Numbered from the stretch's first letter, positions 30,514 to 39,032 are shown. The stretch is 64,000 nucleotides of DNA from an uncultured Maritimibacter sp. (GCA_913063035.1 CAJXYS010000006.1:37502-101501), one strand, 5' to 3'. Notes: generated by a model not told the origin, from the sequence alone. Translations and numbers: made by a program.

Positions 30514-31632
30514 TCAGGCGCCGATGGCCCTGGGCGCGACGACCTGTTCCATCAGGTCGTTGTTCCAGTCGCCATCGACCTTCACATGGGCCGTGGCGCC
30601 GAGGTTCACCGCCTCGATGAGGTTGTGGTTCACATAGGCGTAGACCCCGGGCTGCAGGAACTCGTAGAGCGCCGCCCCCGCCGAGCCGCCGCGGATGAAC
30701 CAGGTCTCCAGGTCGCGGAGCGGGGCGTTGTTGAACTTGCCCTCCTCCCAGACCAGGTCACCATGCCCGCCGATCAGGTGCGGGCGGCTGTCCCGGTTGG
30801 CCTGGCTGTGGACGAAGAGCACCTTCTCGCCGACCGTCGCGGTCAGCGCCTTGTCGCCCGTCAGCGCGCCCACCGCACCGTTGAAGACCACATGCGTCGG
30901 GATCAGTCCGTTCATCAGCTGCTCGGTCTCGAAATAGCTCGATCCCACATCCGCGAAGCGCTTGTAGGCGCCGGTCTCGTCCTTCGGGATGTAGAGATCC
31001 TGCTCACCGATGTAATAGACCCGGTCATAGCGCACCGGGTCGCCCCGGTGATCGCTCAGCCCGTTGCGCGGCAGCACCATGATGGCGCCGTTCATCCCCG
31101 CCACCACGTGCCAGGGGATCATCGGACCCCCCGGGGCGCAGTGGTAGACGAAGGTCCCGGGCCGCGTCGCCTTCCAGCGCAGTACCGTCATCTCGCCCGG
31201 ATTGACATGGGTCAGCGCACCGCCGCCCAGCGCCCCCGTCGCGGAGTGGAAGTCGATGTTGTGCGGCATCATGTTCGAGGCCGGGTTGATCAGCGTCAGC
31301 TCGACATAGTCGCCCTCGTGCACGACCATCATCGGCCCCGGCATCGACCCGTCGAAGGTCATCGCCTGGACATAGGCGCCGTTGTCGACCTGCATCTCCT
31401 TCTCGACGATCGTCATGGTGAACTCGACGATCCGCGGCGCGGCCGGGGCGACCTGCTCGTGCGCATGGACGAAGGGCGGGGCCACCAAGGCGCGCTTGAC
31501 GCGCTTCAGACCGGACAGGTCCGCCGGTGGCGCCACGGGTGTCATGGCCTCTTCCGCGCGGGCGGCCCTGGCCAGCATCGGGGCCGCGGCCGCGCCGGCA
31601 ACCCCCATGAGTGCGGCTCTTCGCGTCAGCAT
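30514..31632 (-). CDS. nirK: Copper-containing nitrite reductase
   Basis: Periplasmic enzyme that reduces nitrite to nitric oxide in denitrification, 372 residues. It carries a twin-arginine signal (TRRAALMG, cleavage near ARA). The type 1 and type 2 copper ligands are all visible: two His in [12 protein letters not shown], His-Cys...His...Met in [18 protein letters not shown], and the distal His in [11 protein letters not shown]. The ATG at 31632 follows AAGGAG by seven bases. A TTG two codons upstream is not needed. Transcription is probably controlled by the FNR-type box at 31700. Confidence 0.96.
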   Translation of the reverse strand: MLTRRAALMGVAGAAAAPMLARAARAEEAMTPVAPPADLSGLKRVKRALVAPPFVHAHEQVAPAAPRIVEFTMTIVEKEMQVDNGAYVQAMTFDGSMPGPMMVVHEGDYVELTLINPASNMMPHNIDFHSATGALGGGALTHVNPGEMTVLRWKATRPGTFVYHCAPGGPMIPWHVVAGMNGAIMVLPRNGLSDHRGDPVRYDRVYYIGEQDLYIPKDETGAYKRFADVGSSYFETEQLMNGLIPTHVVFNGAVGALTGDKALTATVGEKVLFVHSQANRDSRPHLIGGHGDLVWEEGKFNNAPLRDLETWFIRGGSAGAALYEFLQPGVYAYVNHNLIEAVNLGATAHVKVDGDWNNDLMEQVVAPRAIGA

Positions 31633-32009
31633 CTTCAAACTCCTTTATCGGCTGTGATGACTTTCACGAAAAACCTACGAAACCACGCCGCCGAGAACGT
31701 TGCAGATTCGCAAACTCGCGGGCGATCCCGGGGCCGGGACGCGTCATGGATTGCATCACGCGATGTCGCGCACGATTTTTTTCGGGCACGTCCCGGGGTC
31801 TTGGCGGTCGGTTCTCGCGGGTCAAAACCTCCGGCGGGACAGAGACCTGGTTCGTGGCCATGGGCCCCAGAGGTTCCCGATATTGGCCACGGCGCCACGC
31901 CTGTCCTGCGGCGTTCTGCAGGTTGGGTGACTCGGGGTTGAGCGCGGCCTGTCCAAAGGCGCCAATTTCCGCCTTGTTTTCCTGAAGCCCGGCCGTTACA
32001 TCGGTCGGC
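31633..32009. other. nirK to tRNA-Ser intergenic region
   Basis: 377 bp. It contains the nirK promoter and box described separately. A small stem AAGGCG/CGCCTT (31956-31975) followed by GTTTT lies upstream of the tRNA. No gene is visible. Confidence 0.5.
31700..31713 (-). promoter_or_regulatory. NnrR/FNR-type box upstream of nirK
   Basis: TTGCAGATTCGCAA fits the TTG-N8-CAA layout used by NnrR and FNR relatives on nirK promoters. A TAGGTT hexamer on the minus strand (31677-31672) lies 32 bp from the box centre, matching a class II promoter with a start near 31665 and a leader of about 30 nt. Confidence 0.65.
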
Positions 32010-32099
32010 GGAGACGTGGCCGAGTGGTCGAAGGCGCTCCCCTGCTAAGGGAGTAGACGGGAAACCGTCTCGAGGGTTCGAATCCCTTCGTCTCCGCCA
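32010..32099 (+). tRNA. tRNA-Ser(GCT)
   Basis: A 90-nt class II tRNA with encoded CCA. The acceptor stem is GGAGACG/CGTCTCC with discriminator G. The anticodon stem CTCCC/GGGAG holds the loop CTGCTAA with GCT at 32044-32046. A long variable arm and the T-loop GGTTCGAATCC follow. It reads AGC/AGT serine codons. It sits directly left of the accessory DNA and is a possible integration landmark. Confidence 0.97.
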
Positions 32100-32120
32100 C
32101 TTGCCCTTGCGAAAGCGTTC

Positions 32121-32148
32121 TCCCGATCCGGCTGTGGCGGGATTTTTT
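32121..32148 (+). terminator. Rho-independent terminator after tRNA-Ser
   Basis: Stem TCCCG/CGGGA, extendable by CC/GG across a small bulge, followed by six T residues, 22 bp after the tRNA. Confidence 0.75.
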
Positions 32149-32577
32149 CGTTGTTTTCGAGGGTTATGCGGGAGGGGCTGAGCACTGGCCGCTGCGCCAG
32201 GAGGCCGTGAAGCGGTCTCTCGGGCCCGGTATTCTCTGGACCTCATGACTGCGCTGATTTGGTGAATTTCTCATAAGCCCATGTAGAGATTGAGGAAATC
32301 CAAACCGTTGAAATTGCTTGGATTGGAGTCGCGTTTGCGTCTGCCACGACTGGGTTCGGATGTTCTCAGGCCATGGCCCTTTCCGACGTCTGCTTGCGGC
32401 GCCCCCAATCGGGCATCAGTGGCTCGGGCACATGGCAGTGCTCGTCGGTGCTGATGCAGCCCTGAGCCAAGTGCGCAGGCGGCGTGGCAACGAGCGCAGC
32501 TGACCAGATTTCGGAGTTTACGGCAGCTGGCACCGTATATATTGTGGTCGAAAAGCCTACGGAGACAGATTCACGAC
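32149..32577. other. Intergenic region at the left edge of the accessory DNA
   Basis: About 430 bp with a lower GC content than the metabolic genes to the left. It must carry the promoter of the methyltransferase. An AT-rich stretch (accgtatatattg, about 32531) is the best -10-like sequence. Short frames here look random. I found no copy of the tRNA 3' end. Confidence 0.4.
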
Positions 32578-33744
32578 ATGACGGGATGGGGGAAGACACA
32601 CGATGTAGCGATCGCTACGGAGCTCAGGAAAGGGCGCCGAGCGTCGACACCGGTCTACGAGACGGACCTCGGAACCGCCTACTGCGGTGACTCCCTCAAG
32701 GTGCTCAAGAGCAGGCCCATGCAGGAGCAGCGAGGCAAAGTCCAGCTCGCGTTCACCTCTCCTCCGTTTCCTCTGAACACGAAGAAGAGCTACGGCAACT
32801 TGCAGGGGGAAGACTACATCCGATGGTTCGCCAAGTTTGCTCCCCTTCTGCGTGATATGGTAACGGAGGATGGCTCCATCGTCATCGAGATCGGCAACGC
32901 CTGGATGCCGGGCCAGCCGACGATGTCCACGCACGTCTTGGAGGCGTTCCTGCGCTTCCTAAAGAAGGGCGACCTGCACCTCTGCCAGGAGTTCATCTGG
33001 TACAACCCCGCCCGGCTGCCATCGCCGGTTGAATGGGTGAACAAGGAGCGATCACGGGTCAAAGACGCCTTCACCCGCATCTGGTGGATGTCCCCAAATC
33101 CACGCCCGAAGGCCGACAACCGGAAGGTGCTGCGGGAATACAGCCCAAGCATGAAACGCCTCATCGAGACCGGCAAGTACAACGCCGGGGCCCGGCCGTC
33201 CGAGCACCACATCGGCGCGGAAAGCTTCAAGGCGGACAACAACGGCGCGATCCCGCCCAACGTCGGTGGCGTGGACGCGCTCCCCTCTATGGACGGAGTC
33301 ATCACCCCGAAGGGTTTCGCAGAGTACCTCGAGGAGACAACCAACCTGCTGAAGGCAGCCAACACGCTCTCCAGCGACGGCTACCGCAAGTTTTGCCTTG
33401 ACCGTGGTGCCCCAGTCCACCCGGCGCGGATGCCATCCACCCTGGTTGAGTTCTTTGTCAAGTTTCTTACCGACGAGGGCGACCTTGTCCTGGATCCGTT
33501 TGCCGGCAGCAATACCACTGGGGCCGTGGCGGAGGGCTTGGGTCGCCGCTGGCTGTCGATCGAGGCGGATTGGACCTACGCGGCTCACTCGATTGGACGC
33601 TTCGAACCGGACTCGGTCACAGCGACGTGCGAGGGCTTCCAAGTCTCTAAGGTTGAGCCGGAGCCCCCGCAGTCCGTAGACGACGGTCAGGCCACCGCCG
33701 CGTCGTCTGCGTCGTCTTCGGAGATGCCACTCTTCACCTCCTGA
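32578..33744 (+). CDS. Beta-class DNA methyltransferase (N4-C/N6-A type)
   Basis: AdoMet-dependent DNA methyltransferase of 388 residues. The catalytic motif SPPF is at residues 61-64 and the AdoMet-binding motif DPFAGSNTTG comes near the C-terminus. This IV-before-I order defines the beta class, and SPP[YF] is frequent in N4-cytosine enzymes, though N6-adenine cannot be excluded. The middle section (about 100-290) is the likely target-recognition region. The start ATG at 32578 has only a distant GGAG; a TTG 12 codons upstream is possible. Its 3' end overlaps the convergent GHKL ATPase gene by 58 bp. The absence of a classical endonuclease next door points to a non-canonical restriction or defence role. 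Confidence 0.88.
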   Translation: MTGWGKTHDVAIATELRKGRRASTPVYETDLGTAYCGDSLKVLKSRPMQEQRGKVQLAFTSPPFPLNTKKSYGNLQGEDYIRWFAKFAPLLRDMVTEDGSIVIEIGNAWMPGQPTMSTHVLEAFLRFLKKGDLHLCQEFIWYNPARLPSPVEWVNKERSRVKDAFTRIWWMSPNPRPKADNRKVLREYSPSMKRLIETGKYNAGARPSEHHIGAESFKADNNGAIPPNVGGVDALPSMDGVITPKGFAEYLEETTNLLKAANTLSSDGYRKFCLDRGAPVHPARMPSTLVEFFVKFLTDEGDLVLDPFAGSNTTGAVAEGLGRRWLSIEADWTYAAHSIGRFEPDSVTATCEGFQVSKVEPEPPQSVDDGQATAASSASSSEMPLFTS

Positions 33745-36005
33745 GCTGCCATCATGGCCGCCATTGCCGCAAGCCGGCAACGCTCTTGGCGGCCCATCTC
33801 TGCCGCGACCTCCTCGTCGGCGACTTCCTCCGCGGAGGCTTCCTCATCCTCGTGCTTGAGCAGCGCGTGCACCGCCAGCCAGAGCTTGTACCGCTGCTCG
33901 AAGGACAGGGCCATCGCTGGGCTTCGCTGCTCCAGCTTTCGCCTCTCATTGGCAAACCTGGGGAAGGCGGTGGAGTAGTAGACGATGAGGACACCCTCCG
34001 AGGTCATCTCAGCCGAACTGGCGTGCCGACGCACGTCCCTGTCTTCCGCGTCGCCCGCCACGTAGAGCCAGTTCTCGTCGTCAGGTCCCCCGACGGGCTC
34101 GAAACGAAACTGTGGGAAGGGGTTCTTCCTCTGCCCCTCCTTGGGCTTCGGTTGCTCAACGATGGAATACTCCCGCTCATCGCTCAAGGTCGTTGCTCCC
34201 GGCCGATAGAGTTCGACGCGGATGCTGCCTGAGCTGCCGAGTGCGATTTCGGTCTTGGCCCTCACGCCGATGCGGAAGCGGCCTCCAATGATCGGGCTCG
34301 TGGCATAAACTTCGAGATCGTCGCCCACGATGACGTTCAGCCGATTCTTCGCGGGATCGTCCGGGTCGTGGTAATCGGAGTTCGCGTCGGTCTCGAGGCG
34401 AACCATGCGCCGTTGTCCCGCGTGGAACTTGATCGGCTTGTCCGGGTCTGCAACGATCCGCACAAAGGTCGGCGGGTCGCTGGGCTCGATCGGCTCTGGC
34501 GGCTTAGACTCGCCTCCGCCGCCCTTAGGCTTGTCGTCGCCCGCGGTGGAGGCCGTCGCGCCGCCGACCTCGGCCACGGCCGGACCGGTAATGCGCAGCA
34601 GACGAGCCACTTGCCGCTGGATCTGCTTCTCTGCCGCGTCGTCCTTGTCGCGAAGGCTTTCGTCCCGGGCCTTCTCGTTGAGGCGGCGCAACTCGTCGTC
34701 CGCCTTCAGCAGGCTGATGATCTCCTCCTGAATAGTGCTCTGGATAAAGCCTTCTCGCCACTGTTCCCGCGTGGAAGAGAACAGCATCCGCTTCGCCTGT
34801 GGGGAGAGGCGGTCGCAGTTCACGTGGACGATCAGGCGCCCCTGCTTCTGCAGGTAGAACAGGTCGGCGTCTTTCTGGATAAGGCGTCCCGTGATCTCGC
34901 CCTGGTTCTGACCGTTGTGCGTCAGAACGATGGGTTTGGTGTTATCGACGAAGGCCCGCGACGGCGCCTCGTTGGAGGGCTTGCCGTCCTTTTTCAGCTT
35001 TCTGGAGAGGACCCAGTATTCGACCCCGATCTCCCCGTGGTCGCCAAGCGAAACGTTGAAGGTCGGGAGCCGGTAGTCGATATCGGGCCCCTTAACGCTG
35101 CCCTCGTCTCCGTCGTCCACAGCGCCATTCAGAGCGTTCCGTGAACCTTTGATCGTCCGGTTCCAGCCGTGAACCTGGTTTTCGAACCGGATGGGCGCCA
35201 CAGGGTCGAATAGGACCCGCTGGAGCGCACCGTAGAGGCTCTTTGGCCCGATGGATGATGTGTAGCCAGACAGGTCGTAGCCAAAGTGCCTCACCACCGT
35301 CCCGCGCTCCGGATCTCCGTCGCGCGCCTTGGCGACAAGCAACCCACCTTCCCGAGTGAGGTATACATACCGGCCCGTCTTGTACTGATCAGCCGGCAAG
35401 TCCTGATACCAGATCACCGTGAAAGCAATTTCGTCGGACTCGGCGGCGCGGGAGACGATCAGTACATACTTGGAGAACACCAAGGTGCTCGAACCACCCT
35501 GTCCGTAGGTTCCAGCAAGGTAGTGCTTCTGGATCTTGTTGCTCTCATTGAGGCTTAGGATCGTGCCTTCCATCTGGTCCGGTGCGATCCCCGTACCCCT
35601 GTCGATCACGGTCAGGAGCCGAGATTGCCAACCCTCACCCTCCTCAAGGCGAACTACAGTTTCAGCGGCAAGCCGCTGCCTGTCGCCTGGGCCGAGCGCG
35701 GACAGCCCCCCTTTCATTGGGACGCCCAGCCAGTGGGCAGCAGCCTCACGTGGTGAGCCGCTCTTCGGTTTGCCGCCGTGCTGGTTGTGCTCGTACTCGA
35801 GGATCGCATCGTGTGCGTTCGTTACCCGTTCGATGGCGGAACGAGCCGGGTCGCTTGCGACCTCAATCGCACCACGGTTGTTGTCCCTCCGACCGAAAGG
35901 TACGAGGTCGACATTCGGGTTTTCCCTGTAGTCCGCCAAAGCCGCTCTGACTTCCTCCACCTTTTCGGCGGCCATGAGTCGGTCTAGGAACTCTCGGTTA
36001 TCCAT
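33687..36005 (-). CDS. GHKL ATPase of MORC/MutL/Hsp90-like type, linked to methyltransferase
   Basis: Large 772-residue protein with a Bergerat-fold ATPase at the N-terminus. The N-box is AIERVTNAHDA (Glu59, Asn63, Asp66), the G1 box is IDRGTGIAPDQ (Asp135), and the G2 lid is GTYGQGGSST (165-173). A transducer-like middle region follows, then a Lys/Gly/Pro-rich linker near residue 490 (DDKPKGGGGESKPPEP), a beta-rich C-terminal section (about 510-620) and an acidic Glu/Ala-rich tail. GHKL ATPases beside DNA methylases are a known arrangement in prokaryotic restriction-modification loci related to MORC. No nuclease motif is obvious, so the effector may be within the unassigned C-terminal half. 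GGGGAGGAG precedes the ATG. It lies 14 bp after a small gene. Confidence 0.8.
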   Translation of the reverse strand: MDNREFLDRLMAAEKVEEVRAALADYRENPNVDLVPFGRRDNNRGAIEVASDPARSAIERVTNAHDAILEYEHNQHGGKPKSGSPREAAAHWLGVPMKGGLSALGPGDRQRLAAETVVRLEEGEGWQSRLLTVIDRGTGIAPDQMEGTILSLNESNKIQKHYLAGTYGQGGSSTLVFSKYVLIVSRAAESDEIAFTVIWYQDLPADQYKTGRYVYLTREGGLLVAKARDGDPERGTVVRHFGYDLSGYTSSIGPKSLYGALQRVLFDPVAPIRFENQVHGWNRTIKGSRNALNGAVDDGDEGSVKGPDIDYRLPTFNVSLGDHGEIGVEYWVLSRKLKKDGKPSNEAPSRAFVDNTKPIVLTHNGQNQGEITGRLIQKDADLFYLQKQGRLIVHVNCDRLSPQAKRMLFSSTREQWREGFIQSTIQEEIISLLKADDELRRLNEKARDESLRDKDDAAEKQIQRQVARLLRITGPAVAEVGGATASTAGDDKPKGGGGESKPPEPIEPSDPPTFVRIVADPDKPIKFHAGQRRMVRLETDANSDYHDPDDPAKNRLNVIVGDDLEVYATSPIIGGRFRIGVRAKTEIALGSSGSIRVELYRPGATTLSDEREYSIVEQPKPKEGQRKNPFPQFRFEPVGGPDDENWLYVAGDAEDRDVRRHASSAEMTSEGVLIVYYSTAFPRFANERRKLEQRSPAMALSFEQRYKLWLAVHALLKHEDEEASAEEVADEEVAAEMGRQERCRLAAMAAMMAAQEVKSGISEDDADDAAVA

Positions 36006-36019
36006 CTGCTCCTCCCCGC

Positions 36020-36271
36020 TTACAGCTTGAACTTCGCGCCGACTTTTCCCTTGGGCGAAGCGAAGCGCGCCTCGACCTCGGACACAGCGTCTTTGAGCGC
36101 TTTGACGACCTTTCGAACCTCAGCGTCGTCCCATTCGTAGATCGAGCGGTTCGATAGGTTTCCGATACGCCCAATCGCATCGAGAGCCTTGTTGGTCCGG
36201 CTCTCTGCTAGGTCGCAAAACTTCTGATGCTTGGCGCTCACGCCGCTTGTTTCGTGGCTGCTTCCATCCAT
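36020..36271 (-). CDS. Small helical partner protein of the GHKL ATPase module
   Basis: An 83-residue soluble protein, mostly predicted helical (AESRTNKALDAIGRIGNL ... EVRKVVKALKDAVSEVEARF) with a basic C-terminus (KGKVGAKFKL). The family is not recognised. AAGGAGG seven bases before the ATG gives strong initiation. It is the first gene of a two-gene operon with the GHKL ATPase and lies behind a palindromic operator candidate. A role as regulator, adaptor or antitoxin-like partner is inference only. Confidence 0.7.
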   Translation of the reverse strand: MDGSSHETSGVSAKHQKFCDLAESRTNKALDAIGRIGNLSNRSIYEWDDAEVRKVVKALKDAVSEVEARFASPKGKVGAKFKL

Positions 36272-36295
36272 TTTCGCCTCCTTGCGATAGCGATT

Positions 36296-36313
36296 CCGTC
36301 ACATATGCGACGG
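36296..36313 (-). promoter_or_regulatory. 18-bp near-perfect palindrome upstream of the GHKL operon
   Basis: CCGTCACATATGCGACGG is symmetric about CATATG with a single mismatched pair. It lies 25 bp upstream of the small gene's ATG, overlapping the expected core promoter, and so fits a repressor operator. Confidence 0.55.
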
Positions 36314-36375
36314 CCTGATCATCGCAAAGCTGCGCACCAGAGCGTAGTTTGTCAATCATTATGACGAAATATTCT

Positions 36376-36431
36376 GCGAATATGCTGACATCCCTTGAGG
36401 GCAAAACGCTGCAAGAGTAGCGAATATGCTG
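36376..36431. repeat. 12-bp direct repeat GCGAATATGCTG x2
   Basis: Exact copies lie at 36376-36387 and 36420-36431, 44 bp apart (about four helical turns), in the 301-bp AT-richer gap between the defence-like module and the prophage recombinase operon. The gap 36272-36572 otherwise holds only the palindrome at 36296 and no gene. The repeats could be regulator sites or recombinase half-sites. Confidence 0.7.
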
Positions 36432-36572
36432 CTGGAAGTGGGTCGAATCCCAACATGACATGGCACGCTGATTTCGACCTAAGTATCTGTTAAGAATTAC
36501 TAATATTTGGGCTGGAGAGGTGCTTTCTACGCTCTCAGCGCTTAGAGTAGTCCCCGTCGGCTCTCACATGCC

Positions 36573-36953
36573 TCAGCCACGTGTGAACTGTCGTTTCCAC
36601 TCCACGGGGAACGGCTCTAGCACCTGCGCGAGCGTCACCTCCGGCCCCTGATTCCCGTCCAAGATCGCTTCGACGATATCGGGCGCGAGCAGTGTCAGCC
36701 GCAGGACGCGGGTCATGTAGGAGGGCGCGATGCCCTCCCGTTCGGCCAGTTCGGCGATGGTGGCGAACTCGCCCGACTCCAGCATGCGCTTCCACCGAAA
36801 CGCGCGGGCCAGCGCCTTGACCAGCGCGCTGTCCGCCCGACGCGACGGCGCGGTGCCGTCCGGCAATTGCATCTCCTTCCGTCCGCCGCGCTTCACAACG
36901 CGGAACGGCACGCGGATCGTCACGGTCTCGGGGATCGGAGCCACGCGGGTCAT
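36573..36953 (-). CDS. Recombinase-associated HTH protein
   Basis: A 126-residue basic protein. The C-terminal half has an HTH resembling the ParB/KorB type (TIAELAEREGIAPSYMTRVLRLTLLAPDIVEAILDG). The N-terminal half is basic (VVKRGGRKEMQL). Its ATG overlaps the stop of the serine recombinase (ATGA), so the two are made together. It may be a recombination directionality or DNA-binding accessory factor, but this is inferred from coupling only. Confidence 0.7.
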   Translation of the reverse strand: MTRVAPIPETVTIRVPFRVVKRGGRKEMQLPDGTAPSRRADSALVKALARAFRWKRMLESGEFATIAELAEREGIAPSYMTRVLRLTLLAPDIVEAILDGNQGPEVTLAQVLEPFPVEWKRQFTRG

Positions 36954-38260
36954 GCGGCCGCCTCGATTCCGCCGGCCAGCATCTCGCGCGCAAGGTCGTT
37001 CAGGCCGTCCACCCGGAGCCGGACGTTCAGCCCGTCCTTGCCGATGTCCACGCGCTCGATCAGAAGCGCCACGATGCGCGCCTGCTCCGCGGGGAAGAGT
37101 TCGTCCCACAGCGGGTCGAGCTGCTGCAGGGCCGCACGCGCGTCGGATTCGGTGATGTCGTCGGCGTTGGCACGCGCCGCCTTCCACGTCCCCGCCACGA
37201 TCTCGGGCTGGCGAAACACGGCGCGGAGCTGATCGATGACGGCGGCCTCGATCTCGCCCGCAGGCACCCGACCGACCGGGCAGGATCCCGCGCCATGCTT
37301 CAGCACCGTCTGGCTGACATAGTAGCGGTAGAGCCTGTCGCCCTTTCGGGTATGCGTCGGCGAGAAGGCCGCGCCATCCGGCCCGAACAGCAGCCCTTTC
37401 AGGAGCGCCGGCGTCTCGGCTCGGGTCCGCATCGCCCGCTTGCGGGGGCTTTCCTGCAGGATAGCATGGACGCGGTCCCACGTTTCGCGATCGATGATCG
37501 CGACATGCTCACCGGGATAGCTGTCGCCCTTGTGGACCGCCTCGCCGATATAGGCGCGGTTGTTCAGCATCCGGTACAGGTACTTCTTATCGATCCTATT
37601 GCCGCGCGGCGTGCGGATGCCGCGTTGCGCGACTTCCCGCGCCAGTTCGGTCCCTGAGCCGATCTCAAGGAACTGGGCGAAGATCCAGCGGACGTGTCCG
37701 GCGGCTTCTTCGTCCACCACCAGCTTCCGGTTCTCGACCCGGTAGCCGTAGGGCGGCACCCCGCCCATCCACATGCCCTTCTTTCTACTGGCCGCGACCT
37801 TGTCGCGGATGCGCTCGGCGGTGACCTCGCGTTCGAACTGGGCGAAGCTGAGCAGGATGTTCAGCGTCAGCCGGCCCATCGACGTGGTGGTGTTGAACGA
37901 CTGCGTCACGGAGACGAAGGTTACGCCGTTCCGGTCGAACACCTCCACCAGCTTGGCGAAGTCGGCGAGCGAGCGGCTGAGGCGGTCGATCTTGTAGACC
38001 ACGACGACATCCACCAGCCCGTCCTCGATGTCCTCCAGCAGCCGCTGCAGCCCCGGGCGATCCAATGTGCCGCCGGAGATGCCGCCGTCGTCGTACTGAT
38101 CGCGGACAAGCACCCAGCCCTCGGAGCGTTGGCTGGCGATGTACGCCTCGCAGGCCTCGCGCTGGGCGTGGAGGCTGTTGAACTCCTGCTCCAGCCCTTC
38201 CTCGGACGACTTACGCGTGTAGATCGCGCAGCGCTGCTTGCGGACGATCGGCTTCGTCAT
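36950..38260 (-). CDS. Large serine recombinase (putative prophage integrase)
   Basis: Site-specific recombinase of 436 residues. The resolvase-type catalytic domain (about 1-150) has Y14-x-R16-x-S18 (YTRKSS) with the nucleophile Ser18 and the later KIDRLSRS motif. A recombinase domain follows (GVPPYGYRVEN ... RTPRGNRIDKKYLYRML). The zinc-ribbon region is degenerate: LLFGPDGAAFSP stands where a CxxC is usual and only one Cys follows (GSCPVGR). Being the only recombinase in view, it probably catalyses prophage integration. It overlaps DUF2924 upstream and the HTH gene downstream, each by ATGA. Confidence 0.92.
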   Translation of the reverse strand: MTKPIVRKQRCAIYTRKSSEEGLEQEFNSLHAQREACEAYIASQRSEGWVLVRDQYDDGGISGGTLDRPGLQRLLEDIEDGLVDVVVVYKIDRLSRSLADFAKLVEVFDRNGVTFVSVTQSFNTTTSMGRLTLNILLSFAQFEREVTAERIRDKVAASRKKGMWMGGVPPYGYRVENRKLVVDEEAAGHVRWIFAQFLEIGSGTELAREVAQRGIRTPRGNRIDKKYLYRMLNNRAYIGEAVHKGDSYPGEHVAIIDRETWDRVHAILQESPRKRAMRTRAETPALLKGLLFGPDGAAFSPTHTRKGDRLYRYYVSQTVLKHGAGSCPVGRVPAGEIEAAVIDQLRAVFRQPEIVAGTWKAARANADDITESDARAALQQLDPLWDELFPAEQARIVALLIERVDIGKDGLNVRLRVDGLNDLAREMLAGGIEAAA

Positions 38261-38709
38261 GTCCGCGCCCTCCGGTTCTTGAGCCCGAAGAACACCCAGC
38301 CATTCCAGCGCGTGCCGGTGATGGCGCGGGCGATGGCCGAGAGCGACCTGTAGGGCCGCCCCTGCCACTCGAAGCCGTCGGCGGTGACGGTGACGACGTG
38401 CTCGACACCCTGCCACTCGCGGATCAGCCGCGTGCCGGCGATGGGCATGGTGTCGGCGCGGACGCGGCTCTTTTTCCTGTCACCGCCGTCGAGTTCCTCG
38501 CCCAGCCGCTCCAGCCGCCGGACCGTCTCGGGCTTCAGCCCGCCATAGGCCAATTCCTGGATGCGGTAGGCCAGCCGGCTCTCCAGGTAGCGCCGGTTGA
38601 ACGGGGGCGGCTCGCTGTCGAACAGGTCGCGCCATTGCGCCCTCAGCTCCGGCGTCGTCGCCGTCTTCAGCGCGGCAAGGCGCGCGGGGATGGGATCGTG
38701 GGTCGTCAT
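38257..38709 (-). CDS. DUF2924 family protein
   Basis: A 150-residue basic protein of the DUF2924 family, regularly found directly upstream of this clade of serine recombinases. Conserved features include LRAQWRDLFDSEPPPFNRRYLESRLAYRIQ near the N-terminus and the C-terminal GTRLIREWQGVEHVVTV ... YRSLSAIARAITGTRWNGWVFFGL. The latter matches a DNA-binding-like domain shared with other recombinase-associated proteins. GGAG sits seven bases before the ATG at 38709. Function is unknown, presumably recombination control. Confidence 0.85.
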   Translation of the reverse strand: MTTHDPIPARLAALKTATTPELRAQWRDLFDSEPPPFNRRYLESRLAYRIQELAYGGLKPETVRRLERLGEELDGGDRKKSRVRADTMPIAGTRLIREWQGVEHVVTVTADGFEWQGRPYRSLSAIARAITGTRWNGWVFFGLKNRRART

Positions 38710-38933
38710 GCGGGTCTCCGGTGCGTTGGAGTTGCATGACGGCATGCGTTCGCCGGAGAGTGTAGGCGAATTTCTCCAGTCTCGTCAGAAGCTTCGCCCT
38801 GTTCCCGCAACTTCAGCCGGACCAGCCCGAGCGCCAGCAGGCCGCACAGCTCGGCGCGGCGCTCGGCGGGGGTCATCTGGTCGGGTGGCAGGGGGTTCGG
38901 GCCCAGCCGCGGATATGTCGACGCGTTTCGCAT
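38706..38933 (-). CDS. Small protein heading the recombinase operon
   Basis: A 75-residue protein whose stop overlaps the DUF2924 start (ATGA). The core LPPDQMTPAERRAELCGLLALGLVRLKLRE is helical. No family function is known, but the position upstream of DUF2924 and a serine recombinase is recurrent in alphaproteobacterial prophages. The ATG at 38933 lacks a clear ribosome site, so the start could be the in-frame ATG further upstream (39011). Confidence 0.6.
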   Translation of the reverse strand: MRNASTYPRLGPNPLPPDQMTPAERRAELCGLLALGLVRLKLREQGEASDETGEIRLHSPANACRHATPTHRRPA

Positions 38934-39032
38934 GGGAGAAACGCTATCCGCGCGGCCCCCGAAAACAATCGGAATCAATGACTTGTGGGAGTTCCGCGTA
39001 GACCTGCGCACTGAGTGGGAAGTGGCGGCGCC

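Noticed and set aside
31956..31980. Possible terminator upstream of tRNA-Ser
   Set aside because: A 6-bp stem followed by GTTTT exists, but no plus-strand gene ends there and the T-run is short.
32366..32599. Minus-strand 77-codon frame left of the methyltransferase gene
   Set aside because: There is no ribosome site or recognisable family, and it overlaps the start and promoter of the methyltransferase gene.
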